In this document: positions 9,801 through 18,903 of the stretch, in pieces
How positions within the stretch are numbered: position 1 is the stretch's first letter
Layout of the letters: each line of letters starts with the position of its first letter
NCBI RefSeq assembly: GCF_021729075.1
Contig: NZ_JAJSAQ010000001.1
Span: forward strand, 62,001-126,000
DNA length: 64,000 bases
Reading direction: 5' to 3'
Origin: Microbulbifer guangxiensis
GTDB taxonomy: Bacteria; Pseudomonadota; Gammaproteobacteria; Pseudomonadales; Cellvibrionaceae
Notes under the pieces: model-generated
The model's input: only the letters and a program-made list of their open reading frames with translations
What the model was told of the DNA's origin: nothing
The model's database searches: none
Position numbers and translations under genes: made by a program

Positions 9801-11762
9801 GAAATGGGCATCAATGTCCAGGAAGAGGAGTTCTCGGTAGTCGGTATCGGCGACATGGGCGGGGATGTGTTCGGCAACGGCATGCTGCTGTCGGAGCATA
9901 TCTGCCTGAAGGGTGCCTTCAACCATCTGCATATTTTTGTCGACCCGACACCGGATGCGGCGGCGAGCTTCAAGGAGCGCAAGCGTCTGTTTGAGATGCC
10001 GCGCTCCAGCTGGATGGACTACGACCAGAAGCTGATCTCCAGGGGCGGTGGCATTTTCGAGCGCCGCGCCAAGTCGATCCGCATCACTCCGGAGATGAAA
10101 GAGGCATTCGGTATCGAGGCGGACCAGCTGAATCCGAACGAACTGATCAGTGCCATGTTGCGCGCGCCGGTGGACCTGATCTGGAATGGCGGGATCGGCA
10201 CCTATGTGAAGGCGAGCACCGAATCCCACGCGGAAGTGGGGGACAAGTCCAATGATCATCTGCGGGTGAACGGCACCGAGCTGCGCGCCAAGGTTTTCGG
10301 TGAGGGCGGTAACCTCGGCATGACGCAGCGCGGGCGCATCGAATTTGCGCTGCATGGCGGTCGTTGTAATACCGACTTTATCGACAATGCCGGCGGTGTG
10401 GACTGTTCGGACCACGAGGTAAACATCAAGATTCTCCTCGACAAGGTGGTGGCCAACGGCGACCTGACCGGCAAGCAGCGCAACCAGCTGCTGGAGGAAA
10501 TGACGGATTCTGTTGCCGAGCTGGTGCTGGACAACAACTACAACCAGACCCAGGCCCTGAGTGTGGCAGAGCGGCAGGTGTCGGAGCGGATCGATGAATA
10601 CCGCCGCACCATCAACACTCTCGAGGCCGAGGGCCGCCTGCGACGCTCGCTGGAGTTCATTCCGGATAACGAGCAGATCACCGATCGGCAGAATCGCGGC
10701 CAATACCTGACCAGGCCCGAACTGTCCGTACTGATCTCCTACGTGAAGGTGAAGCTGAAGGAAGAGCTCCTCAATGCGGAAATCACCGACAACCTGCGGG
10801 TGCAGGAAGCGGTGGAATCCGCGTTCCCCCAGGAGCTGGTGGCGCGCTACCGCGAGTTGGTGTACGACCACCCGCTGCGGCGCCAGATCGTGGCGACCCA
10901 GGTGGCCAACGAGATGGTCAACAGCATGGGTATCACCTTCTACAACCGGATCAGCAGTGCGACCGGGGCGGATATCAATACCGTTGCCGCGGCCTATCTC
11001 AGTGCCCGGGAGGTCTACCGGATGCCGGTCTTCCAGGACCAGGTGGCTGAGCTTGACTACAAGGTGCCGGCAGAGCTGCAGATCGAATTACTGAACAGCA
11101 TGATCGGGCGCGTTCGCCGCGGCACCCGCTGGTTTATCCGCAACCGTCGCCTGGGCCTGGATCCGGCCCGGGAGCAGGAACAGTTTGGCGAGTCGGTTCA
11201 GCGGGTGATCCGCGCACTGCCAGAGGTGCTGAGCGGTGAACCGCGCCGGGAGTGGGAGCGCCGCTACCGCCGCCTGCAGGAGACCCATGTCCCCGAGGAG
11301 ATGGCCCTGCTGGCAGCGTCGCCGACCTACCTGTTCTCGGCACTGGGCATCTCTGAATCTGCCCGCACCAGTGACCGGCCGGTGGAAGAGGTGGCGCGGG
11401 TCTACTTTGGCCTCGCCGATATGCTGGACCTGTACTGGTTCGGCAACCAGATCATCGACCTGCCGGTGGAGAGCTTCTGGCAGGCCCAGGCCCGCGAGAC
11501 CAGCATGGATGACCTGGACAGCCAGCTGGCCAGCCTGGCGGTGAACCTGTTGCGTCTGGGGGGTGGCTCCGACCTGGATACCGATGGCGCGATGGAGCGC
11601 TGGGGCGTTATCATGGCGCCCGCCCTGCAGCGCTGGAAGAGCATCCTCACTGAACTCAAGGCCTCGCCTTCCAGTGATTTCGCCATGTTCACGGTGGCGC
11701 TGCGGGAACTGATGTACCTGGCCAACGCCACTGCCGACATGGAGTCGCTGGCCGAGGCCTGA
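6876..11762 (+). CDS. gdhB: NAD-specific glutamate dehydrogenase (large, about 180 kDa class)
   Basis: 1628 aa, the usual size of the large bacterial NAD-GDH. The GTG at 6876 follows GGGAGGT by five bases; an ATG two codons later is an alternative. An N-terminal regulatory half with ACT-like regions (about 1-650) precedes the catalytic core, which shows [23 protein letters not shown] with the catalytic lysine, and [15 protein letters not shown] long C-terminal helical part completes it. The enzyme oxidatively deaminates glutamate to 2-oxoglutarate and ammonia with NAD+, feeding amino acids into the TCA cycle. It stands alone on the plus strand, with pyrD 57 bases downstream. Confidence 0.96.
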   Translation: MSMATVITESREELVEQVRALIRKRLGDEAGPVEAFAEQFLHQYPLEDLVGRRLVDVYGCIYTWWDFIQQRPAGRPKVRVFNPRLEDDGWQCSHTVVAVLQRDMPFLVDSVRIEVNRRDTVIHSIKSTVMQLRRDKKGRLQELLPRLHSGQEPEAGASTEALIYVEINRDTSEDNAVDLGAALRDVLGDVELVVDDYVPMLDTCSGMEDQLHAGIDAEDANLQEACAFLQWMRDGNFTFLGYREYEFAEEGDKRVLREVEERRLGIFKKLEEPSEPTPEGAFNEGKQRFYQGPNYLTFAKSSVKSRVHRAAYSDYVTIKRYDSRGEVIGESAFMGLYTSPVYTESPAKIPIIRRKMASVIESSGLSPHSHDGKALRRILDTFPRDELFQSSTQELFHTVMGVLSMNERAHIRLFIRRDPFGKFVTATVYVPREQFNSDVREAICAHIARAINARESDFTTYFSESILARVHFVFRVDPSQPVDIDVARLEAQIVDITRSWEDVFQKSLIESHGEEEGNRLFDIFGHAFPAGYREDFEPRIAVQDVSAVQELTPQNRVAMSFYQPVGAAPGSLRFKVFNWGRGLTLSDVIPVLEHLGLRVIGEFPYTIRPKGSTDVWMHEFHLEFGLPTRVDAQASRGMFQDAFAAIWNGVAESDAFNRLVLAARLNWREVSMLRAYARYLKQTKFSASQPYIAATLANHVEITRNLVALFRAMFDPRINTSNKQDQTRVERLIKKIHEGLDSVDNLNEDQVIRRYLDLILATLRTNFFQVDAQGEPKDYISIKFSPREIPNIPEPRPEFEIFVYSPRVEGVHLRGGKVARGGLRWSDRLEDFRTEVLGLVKAQNVKNAVIVPSGAKGGFVVRKPPKDGSRDAMLEAGIACYRTFIRGLLDITDNLKEGEVVPPEQVVRRDEDDPYLVVAADKGTAAFSDIANGIAAEYDFWLGDAFASGGSQGYDHKKMGITARGAWVSVQRHFREMGINVQEEEFSVVGIGDMGGDVFGNGMLLSEHICLKGAFNHLHIFVDPTPDAAASFKERKRLFEMPRSSWMDYDQKLISRGGGIFERRAKSIRITPEMKEAFGIEADQLNPNELISAMLRAPVDLIWNGGIGTYVKASTESHAEVGDKSNDHLRVNGTELRAKVFGEGGNLGMTQRGRIEFALHGGRCNTDFIDNAGGVDCSDHEVNIKILLDKVVANGDLTGKQRNQLLEEMTDSVAELVLDNNYNQTQALSVAERQVSERIDEYRRTINTLEAEGRLRRSLEFIPDNEQITDRQNRGQYLTRPELSVLISYVKVKLKEELLNAEITDNLRVQEAVESAFPQELVARYRELVYDHPLRRQIVATQVANEMVNSMGITFYNRISSATGADINTVAAAYLSAREVYRMPVFQDQVAELDYKVPAELQIELLNSMIGRVRRGTRWFIRNRRLGLDPAREQEQFGESVQRVIRALPEVLSGEPRREWERRYRRLQETHVPEEMALLAASPTYLFSALGISESARTSDRPVEEVARVYFGLADMLDLYWFGNQIIDLPVESFWQAQARETSMDDLDSQLASLAVNLLRLGGGSDLDTDGAMERWGVIMAPALQRWKSILTELKASPSSDFAMFTVALRELMYLANATADMESLAEA

Positions 11763-11768
11763 TGGAGC

Positions 11769-11788
11769 TCCCGGCCTGCTGGCCGGGA
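11769..11788 (+). terminator. GC-rich hairpin after gdhB
   Basis: TCCCGGCC-TGCT-GGCCGGGA forms a perfect 8-bp stem with a 4-base loop six bases after the gdhB stop codon and 31 bases before pyrD. There is no T-run, so it may protect the gdhB mRNA 3' end or reduce readthrough into pyrD rather than terminate efficiently. Confidence 0.5.
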
Positions 11789-11818
11789 ATCCCCGACAGT
11801 GAGCAACGAAGGACACCC

Positions 11819-12856
11819 ATGTATTCGACCCTGCGAAAAGCCCTGTTCTCGCTCGACCCTGAGCGCGCCCACCATCTCACCATCGATGCTGTCGGCGCCG
11901 CCGAGCGGCTTGGACTGATGTCCCTGTTTGCCAAGCCGGTGGTGAATGACCCGGTGGAGCTGATGGGCCTGACGCTACCCAACCCGGTGGGGCTGGCCGC
12001 AGGGCTGGACAAGAATGCACAGGCGTTCAACGGCTTTGGTGCACTGGGTTTCGGTTTTGTCGAAGTGGGCACGGTCACACCGCGGCCACAACCCGGCAAC
12101 CCGCTGCCCAGGGTGTTCCGCCTGGAAGAGGCGGAGGCCATCATCAATCGCATGGGTTTCAATAACCAGGGTGTGGACTACCTGGTAAACCGGGTGCGCC
12201 GGCGCCGTTACGGCGGCGTACTGGGTATCAATGTCGGCAAGAATTTCGATACCCCGGCTGAGCGCGCGGCGGATGACTACTGCCTCTGTATGGAAAAGGT
12301 GTACCCCTACGCCGATTACATCACTGCCAACGTTTCCTCTCCCAACACCAAGGGCCTGCGTGACCTGCAGTTCGGCGACAGCCTGAACCGGTTGCTGGGC
12401 CGGTTGAAGGAAAAACAGCAGCAGCTGGCAGCTGGATCTGACCGTTACGTGCCGCTGGCGGTCAAGATTGCCCCCGACATGGAAGACGAAGCCATTGCCC
12501 GGATTGCCGAGGCATTGCGCAGCTACGAAATCGATGGGGTGATTGCCACCAATACCACCATCGACAAATCCCCGGTGAAATCCCTGCCCCATGGCACGGA
12601 AGAGGGCGGACTCAGCGGCAAACCCCTGCGGGACAAATCCACCCGGGTGATCCGGCAGCTGGCGAAAGCCCTGAATGGTGAGCTGCCGATCATCGGTGTC
12701 GGTGGTATCACTGACGGGGAGAGTGCTGCAGAAAAAGTGCGTGCCGGTGCGACGGCAGTGCAGATCTACACCGGGCTCATCTACCGCGGACCGGAACTGG
12801 TAAAAGAGGCGGCGGAGGCCATTGCCCTGGCTCGTCGCGAAAAGGTCGAGGACTAA
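11819..12856 (+). CDS. pyrD: Dihydroorotate dehydrogenase (quinone), class 2
   Basis: 345 aa from ATG 11819, with an AAGGA site just upstream. It catalyses dihydroorotate to orotate in pyrimidine synthesis, passing electrons to ubiquinone at the inner membrane. The N-terminal helical extension (about residues 1-35) is the class 2 membrane and quinone-entry element. FMN-barrel motifs include [12 protein letters not shown] (55-66), [10 protein letters not shown] and [11 protein letters not shown], with S174 as the expected class 2 catalytic base, and a late GVGGI glycine loop. A longer frame starting within the gdhB stop region lacks conservation. It lies beside rmf and rlmL, as in pseudomonads. 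Confidence 0.96.
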   Translation: MYSTLRKALFSLDPERAHHLTIDAVGAAERLGLMSLFAKPVVNDPVELMGLTLPNPVGLAAGLDKNAQAFNGFGALGFGFVEVGTVTPRPQPGNPLPRVFRLEEAEAIINRMGFNNQGVDYLVNRVRRRRYGGVLGINVGKNFDTPAERAADDYCLCMEKVYPYADYITANVSSPNTKGLRDLQFGDSLNRLLGRLKEKQQQLAAGSDRYVPLAVKIAPDMEDEAIARIAEALRSYEIDGVIATNTTIDKSPVKSLPHGTEEGGLSGKPLRDKSTRVIRQLAKALNGELPIIGVGGITDGESAAEKVRAGATAVQIYTGLIYRGPELVKEAAEAIALARREKVED

Positions 12857-13022
12857 TTCCGCCATTTAGGAGCGTCGCCCTGCAGGGATCATGGGCCGGC
12901 ACCGTGAGCACGGCGTTATCGCTCGGACGGCGGTTCGCGATGGTTGGCGAATAGAGCCAGCGCAGGATGGGGTGTGCTGTTCGCTGACTATCGTGTTGTG
13001 TCAGTGCCCGGCGTGGTGTGTC

Positions 13023-13048
13023 AGTGCCCGGTGCAGAGACCGGGCACT
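13023..13048. terminator. Stem-loop between convergent pyrD and rmf
   Basis: AGTGCCCGG-TGCAGAGA-CCGGGCACT is a perfect 9-bp stem followed by TCTACTT on the plus strand. It is placed to serve pyrD and possibly rmf from the other side. The T-run is weak. An extra direct copy of TGTCAGTGCCCGG lies just upstream. Confidence 0.55.
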
Positions 13049-13083
13049 TCTACTTGGATGACTAAACCAATCAGGTCAAAAAG

Positions 13084-13335
13084 TTATGCGGTCCGCCACC
13101 CATCGGGGTGATGGTTTTCAGCGGAAAAGTTACGGTAGCTTTCCAGTTTTTGCGCCTTTGCAGACGCCCCAAATCCGTTCCAGTAGTCTTCCCGCCCTTC
13201 GCGCCAGCCGTTAATCCATTCCTGGTGTAATGGACCGTTCATGTAGGGACAAATGTCCTGGGGTTTGTTTTCTGATGCGGCTTGATACCCTTTGCAAAAG
13301 GCTCTCTCAAACTGGTTACGTTTTTGGCGTTTCAT
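13084..13335 (-). CDS. rmf: Ribosome modulation factor
   Basis: 83 aa. The N-terminus MKRQKRNQFERAFCKGYQA and the block CPYMNGPLHQEWINGWREGRED match RMF, which binds 70S ribosomes and drives them into inactive 100S dimers in stationary phase. It is longer than the 55-aa Escherichia coli protein because of a C-terminal extension of about 28 residues with aromatic residues and histidines. A GAGGTGCC ribosome site precedes the ATG. Next to rlmL and pyrD, the same setting as in Pseudomonas. Growth-phase control is expected from the family; the sequence shows only a palindrome upstream. Confidence 0.93.
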   Translation of the reverse strand: MKRQKRNQFERAFCKGYQAASENKPQDICPYMNGPLHQEWINGWREGREDYWNGFGASAKAQKLESYRNFSAENHHPDGWRTA

Positions 13336-13352
13336 CGAGTTGGCACCTCGCT

Positions 13353-13369
13353 AAAGCCGGACCGGCTTT
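13353..13369 (-). promoter_or_regulatory. Perfect palindrome just upstream of rmf
   Basis: AAAGCCGG-A-CCGGCTTT is a perfect 8-bp inverted repeat with a one-base centre, 17 bases before the rmf start codon. It may be an operator or a hairpin in the rmf leader. The rest of the 353-base rmf-rlmL spacer (13336-13688) shows no other gene that I would support; short frames there look random. Confidence 0.4.
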
Positions 13370-13688
13370 CTGGTAGTCAGAGCAGAAATGGGCGACACAT
13401 TTTCCGCCGGGGAGTTGATCGACTGTCTTCATGCAGTTTGCAGAAGGGTTTTGTCGCCGGGATCGTTACCCTTATTCCATAGCTTATGGTGGGTTGTTGG
13501 CGATCGGAAACGCGTGTGTCCCTGCATTTACGCGGCCGCCAACGGTTTCAGTAGAGCAAACGAGGGCGTGCCTGTGAACGACCAGTTTGGTCTGAAAATG
13601 TCATTTTATAGAAACAATGCGCATAGCCAGGACCGCGTGGCTTTGCGCGCAGGCGGTTGGCGCCGGAATTATTTCGAGATAGTGCAAT

Positions 13689-15893
13689 ATGACTCAAAAA
13701 CGACTCCTTGACCTGACCGCCACCTGCCCGAAGGGGCTGGAGTCGCTACTGGCATCGGAGCTGAATAGCCTGGGCGGCTCGGTAACACGCGAGCAACCGG
13801 CGGCTGTGCATTTCAGTGGCACGCTGGAGGTGGCTTATCGCTGTTGTCTTTGGAGTCGCCTGGCCAACCGGGTGTTGCTCCGCCTGGCCAGTGAGAAAAT
13901 CGCCGATGCGGAAGCGCTCTACGAGGCTGTGGCTGCCCAGCCCTGGGAGGAGCACATCAACCCCAGTGGCAAGTTGTGGGTACAGTTTTCCGGCACCAAT
14001 CGGGAAATCCGCAACAGCCAGTTCGGCGCCCAGAAGGCCAAGGATGCCATCGTCGACCGGCTGCGGCAGCAATCGGGTACCCGGCCACTGGTAGAGCGGG
14101 ATCACCCGGATCTGGCGGTCGTGCTGCGACTGCATCGGGATCAGCTCGACATCTCCATTGACCTTAGCGGTGAAAGTCTCCACCGGCGTGGCTACAGGAC
14201 GCATATCGGTGCTGCGCCGCTGAAGGAAAACCTGGCCGCAGCACTGTTGCTGCGCTGCGGCTGGCCAGAGATTGCAGCCGGCGGAGGTGCGCTCCTCGAC
14301 CCGATGTGCGGTTCCGGCACCAACCTGATCGAGGGCGCGATGATGGCGGCGGACTTTGCGCCGGGCCTTTTGCGGGAGAGCTTCGGCTTCGAGCGCTGGC
14401 TGAACCACCAGAACGATATCTGGCTGGGGCTACGCGAAGAGGCGCTGGCCCGCCGGGAGGCTGGACTTGACCGCGAGCTGCCGGAAATCCGCGGCTACGA
14501 TGCCGATGCCAAGGTGCTGTTTGCCGCCGAGGCCAATATCCGCCGCGCGGGTCTCGAGCAGCATGTGCGGGTAAGCTGCCGGCCGGTGTCGTCATTCAAG
14601 ATCCCGAGTCACCGCCCGGTACAGACCGGCCTTGTGCTGGTGAATCCGCCTTATGGCGAGCGCCTGGGTGAGCAGGAAGCGCTGCGGGAAACCTATGCCG
14701 AGCTGGGCCGACAGCTCAAGCAGGAGTTCCCCGGCTGGCTGGTGGGAGTCTTCACCGGTAACCCCGAACTCGGGTTTGCCACTGGCCTTCGTTCGCACAA
14801 GCAGTACCAGCTGTACAACGGCAGTATCCCCAGCCAATTACTGTTGTTCCGGGTGCGCGAGGCCAGTGAGGGCGGAGCGCCGGCGGAGCCCCGGGCGCTG
14901 TCGGAAGAAGCGCAGATGGTGGCCAACCGCCTGCAAAAAAACCTGCGCACTACCGGCAAATGGGCGAGCCGCAATGGCATCGACAATTATCGTCTCTACG
15001 ATGCCGACTTGCCGGAGTATGCCGCTGCGGTGGATATCTACCGCTCACTGGAAGGCGCGGTTTATGCCCATGTGCAGGAATACCGGCCGCCGGCCAAAAT
15101 CGATGAAAACAAGGCCCGGGGGCGCCTGCGTGACCTGGTCCGAGCGGTGCGGGAAGTCCTGGAAATTCCCCAGGACAATATCAGCATCAAGGAGCGACGC
15201 AGGCTGAGCCACAAAGGTGGTGGTAGAGCCCCGAGCCAGTATCAGAAGCAGGGCAGGGGAACAGGTGATCGCAATTTCTGGATCAACGAATACGGCGCGG
15301 AGCTGGAGGTCGATCTCTGGACTTACCTGGATACCGGTGTGTTCCTCGATCACCGCCCGGTACGGCAGTATCTCCGGAAGCTGGCGAACGGAAAAAAATT
15401 CCTGAACCTGTTCTGCTATACGGCGACCGCCACGGTACAGGCGGCTCTAGGCGGTGCGACACAGAGCACCAGTGTCGACATGTCCAAAACCTACCAGGCC
15501 TGGGCAGGGCGCAATTTCCGCCGCAACCAGCTCGATCCCTATCGCCATCAACTGGTCGAGGCGGATTGCCTGCAGTGGCTCACCTCGGCGCAGCAGAATC
15601 GCCGCGGCCACTATGACCTGATTTTTCTCGACCCGCCGAGCTTTTCCAACTCGGCCAGGATGCGCGGTGTGCTCGATATACAGCGGGACCACGGCCGGCT
15701 GATCCGCGAGTGCATGGCCCTGCTGGCCCCGGGGGGCACGCTGGTCTTTTCCAACAATCTGCGCAGCTTCAAGATGGACGCGGAAATCCTGGAGGAATTT
15801 GCGGTGGAGAACCTGTCAGCGGTGTTGCTGGATCGGGATTTCCAGCGCAACCCGAAAATCCACAATGTCTGGCGAGTGGAGGCGAAAGGCTGA
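13689..15893 (+). CDS. rlmL: Bifunctional 23S rRNA methyltransferase RlmKL (m2G2445 / m7G2069)
   Basis: 734 aa, the length of fused RlmKL. It has an N-terminal ferredoxin-like/THUMP region (about 1-155), then the RlmL methyltransferase with SAM loop DPMCGSGTN (204-212) and catalytic NPPY (319-322), then the RlmK methyltransferase with FLNLFCYTATATVQA and DPPSF (about 650). It modifies two guanines of domain V of 23S rRNA during 50S assembly. The start at ATG 13689 gives the conserved LDLTATCPKGLE beginning. The nearest neighbour is the minus-strand RcsF-like gene, with which it converges. Confidence 0.96.
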   Translation: MTQKRLLDLTATCPKGLESLLASELNSLGGSVTREQPAAVHFSGTLEVAYRCCLWSRLANRVLLRLASEKIADAEALYEAVAAQPWEEHINPSGKLWVQFSGTNREIRNSQFGAQKAKDAIVDRLRQQSGTRPLVERDHPDLAVVLRLHRDQLDISIDLSGESLHRRGYRTHIGAAPLKENLAAALLLRCGWPEIAAGGGALLDPMCGSGTNLIEGAMMAADFAPGLLRESFGFERWLNHQNDIWLGLREEALARREAGLDRELPEIRGYDADAKVLFAAEANIRRAGLEQHVRVSCRPVSSFKIPSHRPVQTGLVLVNPPYGERLGEQEALRETYAELGRQLKQEFPGWLVGVFTGNPELGFATGLRSHKQYQLYNGSIPSQLLLFRVREASEGGAPAEPRALSEEAQMVANRLQKNLRTTGKWASRNGIDNYRLYDADLPEYAAAVDIYRSLEGAVYAHVQEYRPPAKIDENKARGRLRDLVRAVREVLEIPQDNISIKERRRLSHKGGGRAPSQYQKQGRGTGDRNFWINEYGAELEVDLWTYLDTGVFLDHRPVRQYLRKLANGKKFLNLFCYTATATVQAALGGATQSTSVDMSKTYQAWAGRNFRRNQLDPYRHQLVEADCLQWLTSAQQNRRGHYDLIFLDPPSFSNSARMRGVLDIQRDHGRLIRECMALLAPGGTLVFSNNLRSFKMDAEILEEFAVENLSAVLLDRDFQRNPKIHNVWRVEAKG

Positions 15894-15932
15894 GGAAAAA
15901 CGCTGAGAAGGCAGCCTGCCTTTGCTATTCGT

Positions 15933-16316
15933 TCAGGGCCTGGATTGCCACTCGGGCACCGCGTAGGCGACGCCGCGACACTCCAGATAGCGCAGGCAGC
16001 CCTCATAGCCACCCTGCGCAGCCCCGCAGCTCTCTACCACGACACCGTTGCCGCCCAGTGCATGTGTGCGCTGTTTGAGTTCCCGCACCAGTGCCCGGCG
16101 TCCTGGCTCTGGCTCGTCCGCTCTCCTCTGGCACTGCATGGCTTCGACGAAGCCGAGCGAGGTGGCATCGTAGCGGCCGATCTCGACCGGGCTGTATTCG
16201 CGGACGGCAGCGGCTTTGATACGCGCCTCAGTGTAAGGGCCGAGGCTGCTGCTGAATTGCAGGCCCTGGCACCCCGTAAGGGCCATAAGTGCGGCTAGGA
16301 AAAGAGTGCGGGACAT
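15933..16316 (-). CDS. RcsF-like outer-membrane lipoprotein
   Basis: 127 aa. The signal sequence ends in lipobox LTGC, with C16 as the lipid site. The C-terminal half contains LGFVEAMQCQ, HALGGNGVVVESC and a final ECRGVA, matching RcsF. Its four cysteines C62, C97, C107 and C113 are spaced 35, 10 and 6, against 35, 9 and 6 in E. coli RcsF as I recall it, where they form two disulfides. RcsF senses envelope damage and signals to the Rcs phosphorelay. Here no Rcs gene is nearby; instead the gene lies 57 bases after the Ser/Thr kinase on the same strand, with its own AGGAG site, so cotranscription is likely. Family assignment is by pattern only. Confidence 0.65.
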   Translation of the reverse strand: MSRTLFLAALMALTGCQGLQFSSSLGPYTEARIKAAAVREYSPVEIGRYDATSLGFVEAMQCQRRADEPEPGRRALVRELKQRTHALGGNGVVVESCGAAQGGYEGCLRYLECRGVAYAVPEWQSRP

Positions 16317-16373
16317 GGATTGCTCCTGTCGCTGTCGGAGCCCTGCCAGGGCCGCGGGCTATTTTTTATGGGG

Positions 16374-18887
16374 TCAGTCCAGCTCCATCAGAACACGAAA
16401 GCCCACCTCGGTAGAGAGGCTCTTCTGTCCGATCCCCTGGCGGTAATCCGAGCCAATGTTGCCCAGCGGATCCCGCATGGAACCGCCTTTCACTACGCGC
16501 AGGTCGCAGTTGCTGAGGCGCACCGGGCTGCCGTCGCGGCGGGCGCGGCTGTGGTCGCCCACATAGCAATCCTCCACCCACTCGGCAACATTGCCGGCCG
16601 TGTCGTGCAGACCGAAAGCATTTGCCGGGTAGTGGCCGACCGGTGCACTCCGGGCCCGGAACAGGCCGACGAATTCGCTGGCGCAGCCGCGCCGGCAGTT
16701 TGCCTTCCCGCTCGCATCTTTTACGCCCCACCAGAATGGCCGTGAGCTGCCGGCTCGTGCCGCATATTCCCACTCGGCTTCACTTGGCAGTCGGTAGCGC
16801 TTGCCAGTCTCGCGGGATAGCCAGCGTGCATAGGCCCGGGCATCCTCCCAGGTCACGTTGATTACCGGCCGGTCGCCGCGGCCCCAGCCACCATCTCCCG
16901 GCAGGGCGGCACCGGTGGCATCGGCATAGCGGTCGTATTCATCGAAGGTGATTTCATGGGCAGAGATCGCAAAGGGTTCGGCAATGCGGATCCGCTGGAT
17001 CGGGCTGGTGAACGGATGGCGGCTGTTGCCCATGCGGAATGTGCCGGCCTTGACCACGACCATCTCCGGACCATCGCCGCCGCTGGCGAGTGGGCTGCGT
17101 AAGGTGCTGCCCGGCGGGTAGCCGCGCTTGAGTTTTACCTGCATGGTCAGGTCATTGTCCTTCAGACTGATCCAGCGGCGCACGGTGCGGTAGCCGGGCT
17201 TACTGACCTCGACGTCGTAGCTGCCGGGCTCCAGTGCCATCCCATAGCGATATCGCGGCCCGATATTCATGATCCGCACCAGCGCATCCCCGGGCTGCGG
17301 GTTGATTCGGAGTCGCAGCCGCTCCGGGCTGTTTGCGATTTCCGGCCCGGAGCTGCCAGCGTCGTCGTTGTTTTTGGCCACTGGTGCTGGGTCAGTGGAT
17401 GTATCAACCGGCTCTTTCTTCTCAGCCACTGGTTCAGGCTCTGTGACTGCCGCAGCCTCTTCCAGCGCTGGTTCGCCAGTGCTTGCGGAGGCAGCCGGCT
17501 GGTCGTCCTCTACTCCCGGCATTCTTGCCGGCGCTTCAACCCTTTCGGGGTTTTCATCGGGCAGGCGCAGGGGAGGGCGGATGGCGGCGCCAATCGGCAA
17601 TTCCATGGAGTCGCCGGCGGCGCTGGTCGGAGGCAGTGGCAGGACAGGAGTGGTGTGGGCCACTGTGCCATTGGTGAGGTTGCCGGTTTCCGTTGTCCGG
17701 CTCGCCACTGGAATACCGCTACCGTCAGGGCCAGCCTGACGGTCAGGCCACGACAGATTATCTCCCCAGATGGCGTAGACCAGGGCGAAGGTGGCAAGCA
17801 GTGCCAGCCCCACGCTGCTGGCGAACCACTGTCGGCGTGTGCGCTGCGGCGCCTGCTGGATCACCTGCTGGATGCGCATGATGGTGTCCTGCTGGGCGCG
17901 GGGATGGTGCTGCTCCAGGGGTTTGTCGCGAAGCAGGGCCCAGAGAGCCGCAGCCTTGTCCATCAAGGTGCCCCAGAGCGTCATCAGCAGGGCCCGTATC
18001 AGACTGGAGGGGCCGACGGCGGTGTTGCTCAGCTGGGTTGCCTGCGTGGTGGGTTTGCCAGCCAGGGCAGCGAGAAGATGGTCGATGGCATCCACCACCT
18101 CCAGGCCGCGCTGGAAGCGGTCCGCGGGGTCCTTGGCCAGCAGGCGGTCAATCAGTCCCTGAAACAGCGAGTGGCGCGCGGGCAGCCTGGGAATGGGATC
18201 GGTGAGGTGCTTGATGGCGATGGCCACCGCCTCGTCAGCTTGGTAGGGGACGGCGTTGGTGACCATTTCATAGAACACCACGCCCAGGCTGTAGAGATCG
18301 GCACGGCCGTCGATGGCAGCTCCGCGGGCCTGTTCCGGGCTCATGTAGTGTGGGGTTCCCACCACCATCCCGGTATTGGTCATCCGTGTGGTGCGGGCCA
18401 CTGCGCGGGCCACGCCGAAATCGGTCAGCACTGCAGAGCCGTCTTCCCGAAAGAGGATATTTTCGGGCTTCAGATCGCGGTGCACATACCCCTTGCCATG
18501 GGCGTGGTCTAGGGCGAGGGCGATCTGGCGGGCCACGTTCAGGGCCTCGATGGGATCCATCATGCCCCTCGCCAGCCGGTCTGAAACCGAGCCGCCGGGC
18601 ATATAGTCCATGGCGATGTAATTCAGGCTGCGATAGCGGCCGATATCGTGGACGGCAACGATATTGGGGTGGGAGAGCTGGCCGACGATGTTGGCTTCGC
18701 GCTGGAAGCGCTCACTGAATATCGGGTCGGCATTGAGCACCGGCGACATGACCTTGAGCGCCACCTGGCGGCCGACGCTGCGCTGTACTGCCAGATAGAC
18801 GGTCGACATGCCGCCCTGGTTGATCTTTTTCAGGATGCGGTAACCGGGGATCTCCAGGGATGAGGTACCAGAGCTGACGACTTCCAT
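16374..18887 (-). CDS. Transmembrane Ser/Thr protein kinase with PEGA and FGE-like (SUMF1) domains
   Basis: 837 aa from ATG 18887, with GGGGAC upstream and 16 bases after the phosphatase stop. Kinase domain about 14-272: glycine loop INQGGMSTVY, K45, HRDLKPEN with D138, and DFG at 156-158, all catalytic residues present. Transmembrane helix about 357-374. A Pro/Ala/Glu-rich linker follows, then a PEGA-like domain (about 523-586) and an FGE-sulfatase fold (about 608-837; YRLPSEAEWEYAA, GLHDTAGNVAEW, VGFRV). The usual FGE catalytic cysteine block looks replaced by SDYRQG, suggesting a binding rather than an oxidase role. The topology implies a cytoplasmic kinase and periplasmic sensor. Similar kinases occur in type VI secretion loci, but no secretion genes are here. 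Confidence 0.9.
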   Translation of the reverse strand: MEVVSSGTSSLEIPGYRILKKINQGGMSTVYLAVQRSVGRQVALKVMSPVLNADPIFSERFQREANIVGQLSHPNIVAVHDIGRYRSLNYIAMDYMPGGSVSDRLARGMMDPIEALNVARQIALALDHAHGKGYVHRDLKPENILFREDGSAVLTDFGVARAVARTTRMTNTGMVVGTPHYMSPEQARGAAIDGRADLYSLGVVFYEMVTNAVPYQADEAVAIAIKHLTDPIPRLPARHSLFQGLIDRLLAKDPADRFQRGLEVVDAIDHLLAALAGKPTTQATQLSNTAVGPSSLIRALLMTLWGTLMDKAAALWALLRDKPLEQHHPRAQQDTIMRIQQVIQQAPQRTRRQWFASSVGLALLATFALVYAIWGDNLSWPDRQAGPDGSGIPVASRTTETGNLTNGTVAHTTPVLPLPPTSAAGDSMELPIGAAIRPPLRLPDENPERVEAPARMPGVEDDQPAASASTGEPALEEAAAVTEPEPVAEKKEPVDTSTDPAPVAKNNDDAGSSGPEIANSPERLRLRINPQPGDALVRIMNIGPRYRYGMALEPGSYDVEVSKPGYRTVRRWISLKDNDLTMQVKLKRGYPPGSTLRSPLASGGDGPEMVVVKAGTFRMGNSRHPFTSPIQRIRIAEPFAISAHEITFDEYDRYADATGAALPGDGGWGRGDRPVINVTWEDARAYARWLSRETGKRYRLPSEAEWEYAARAGSSRPFWWGVKDASGKANCRRGCASEFVGLFRARSAPVGHYPANAFGLHDTAGNVAEWVEDCYVGDHSRARRDGSPVRLSNCDLRVVKGGSMRDPLGNIGSDYRQGIGQKSLSTEVGFRVLMELD

Positions 18888-18903
18888 TGAATTCGTCCCC
18901 GAT

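Noticed and set aside
13388..13711. 107-codon frame between rmf and rlmL
   Set aside because: No ribosome site, no recognisable domain, overlaps the rlmL start.
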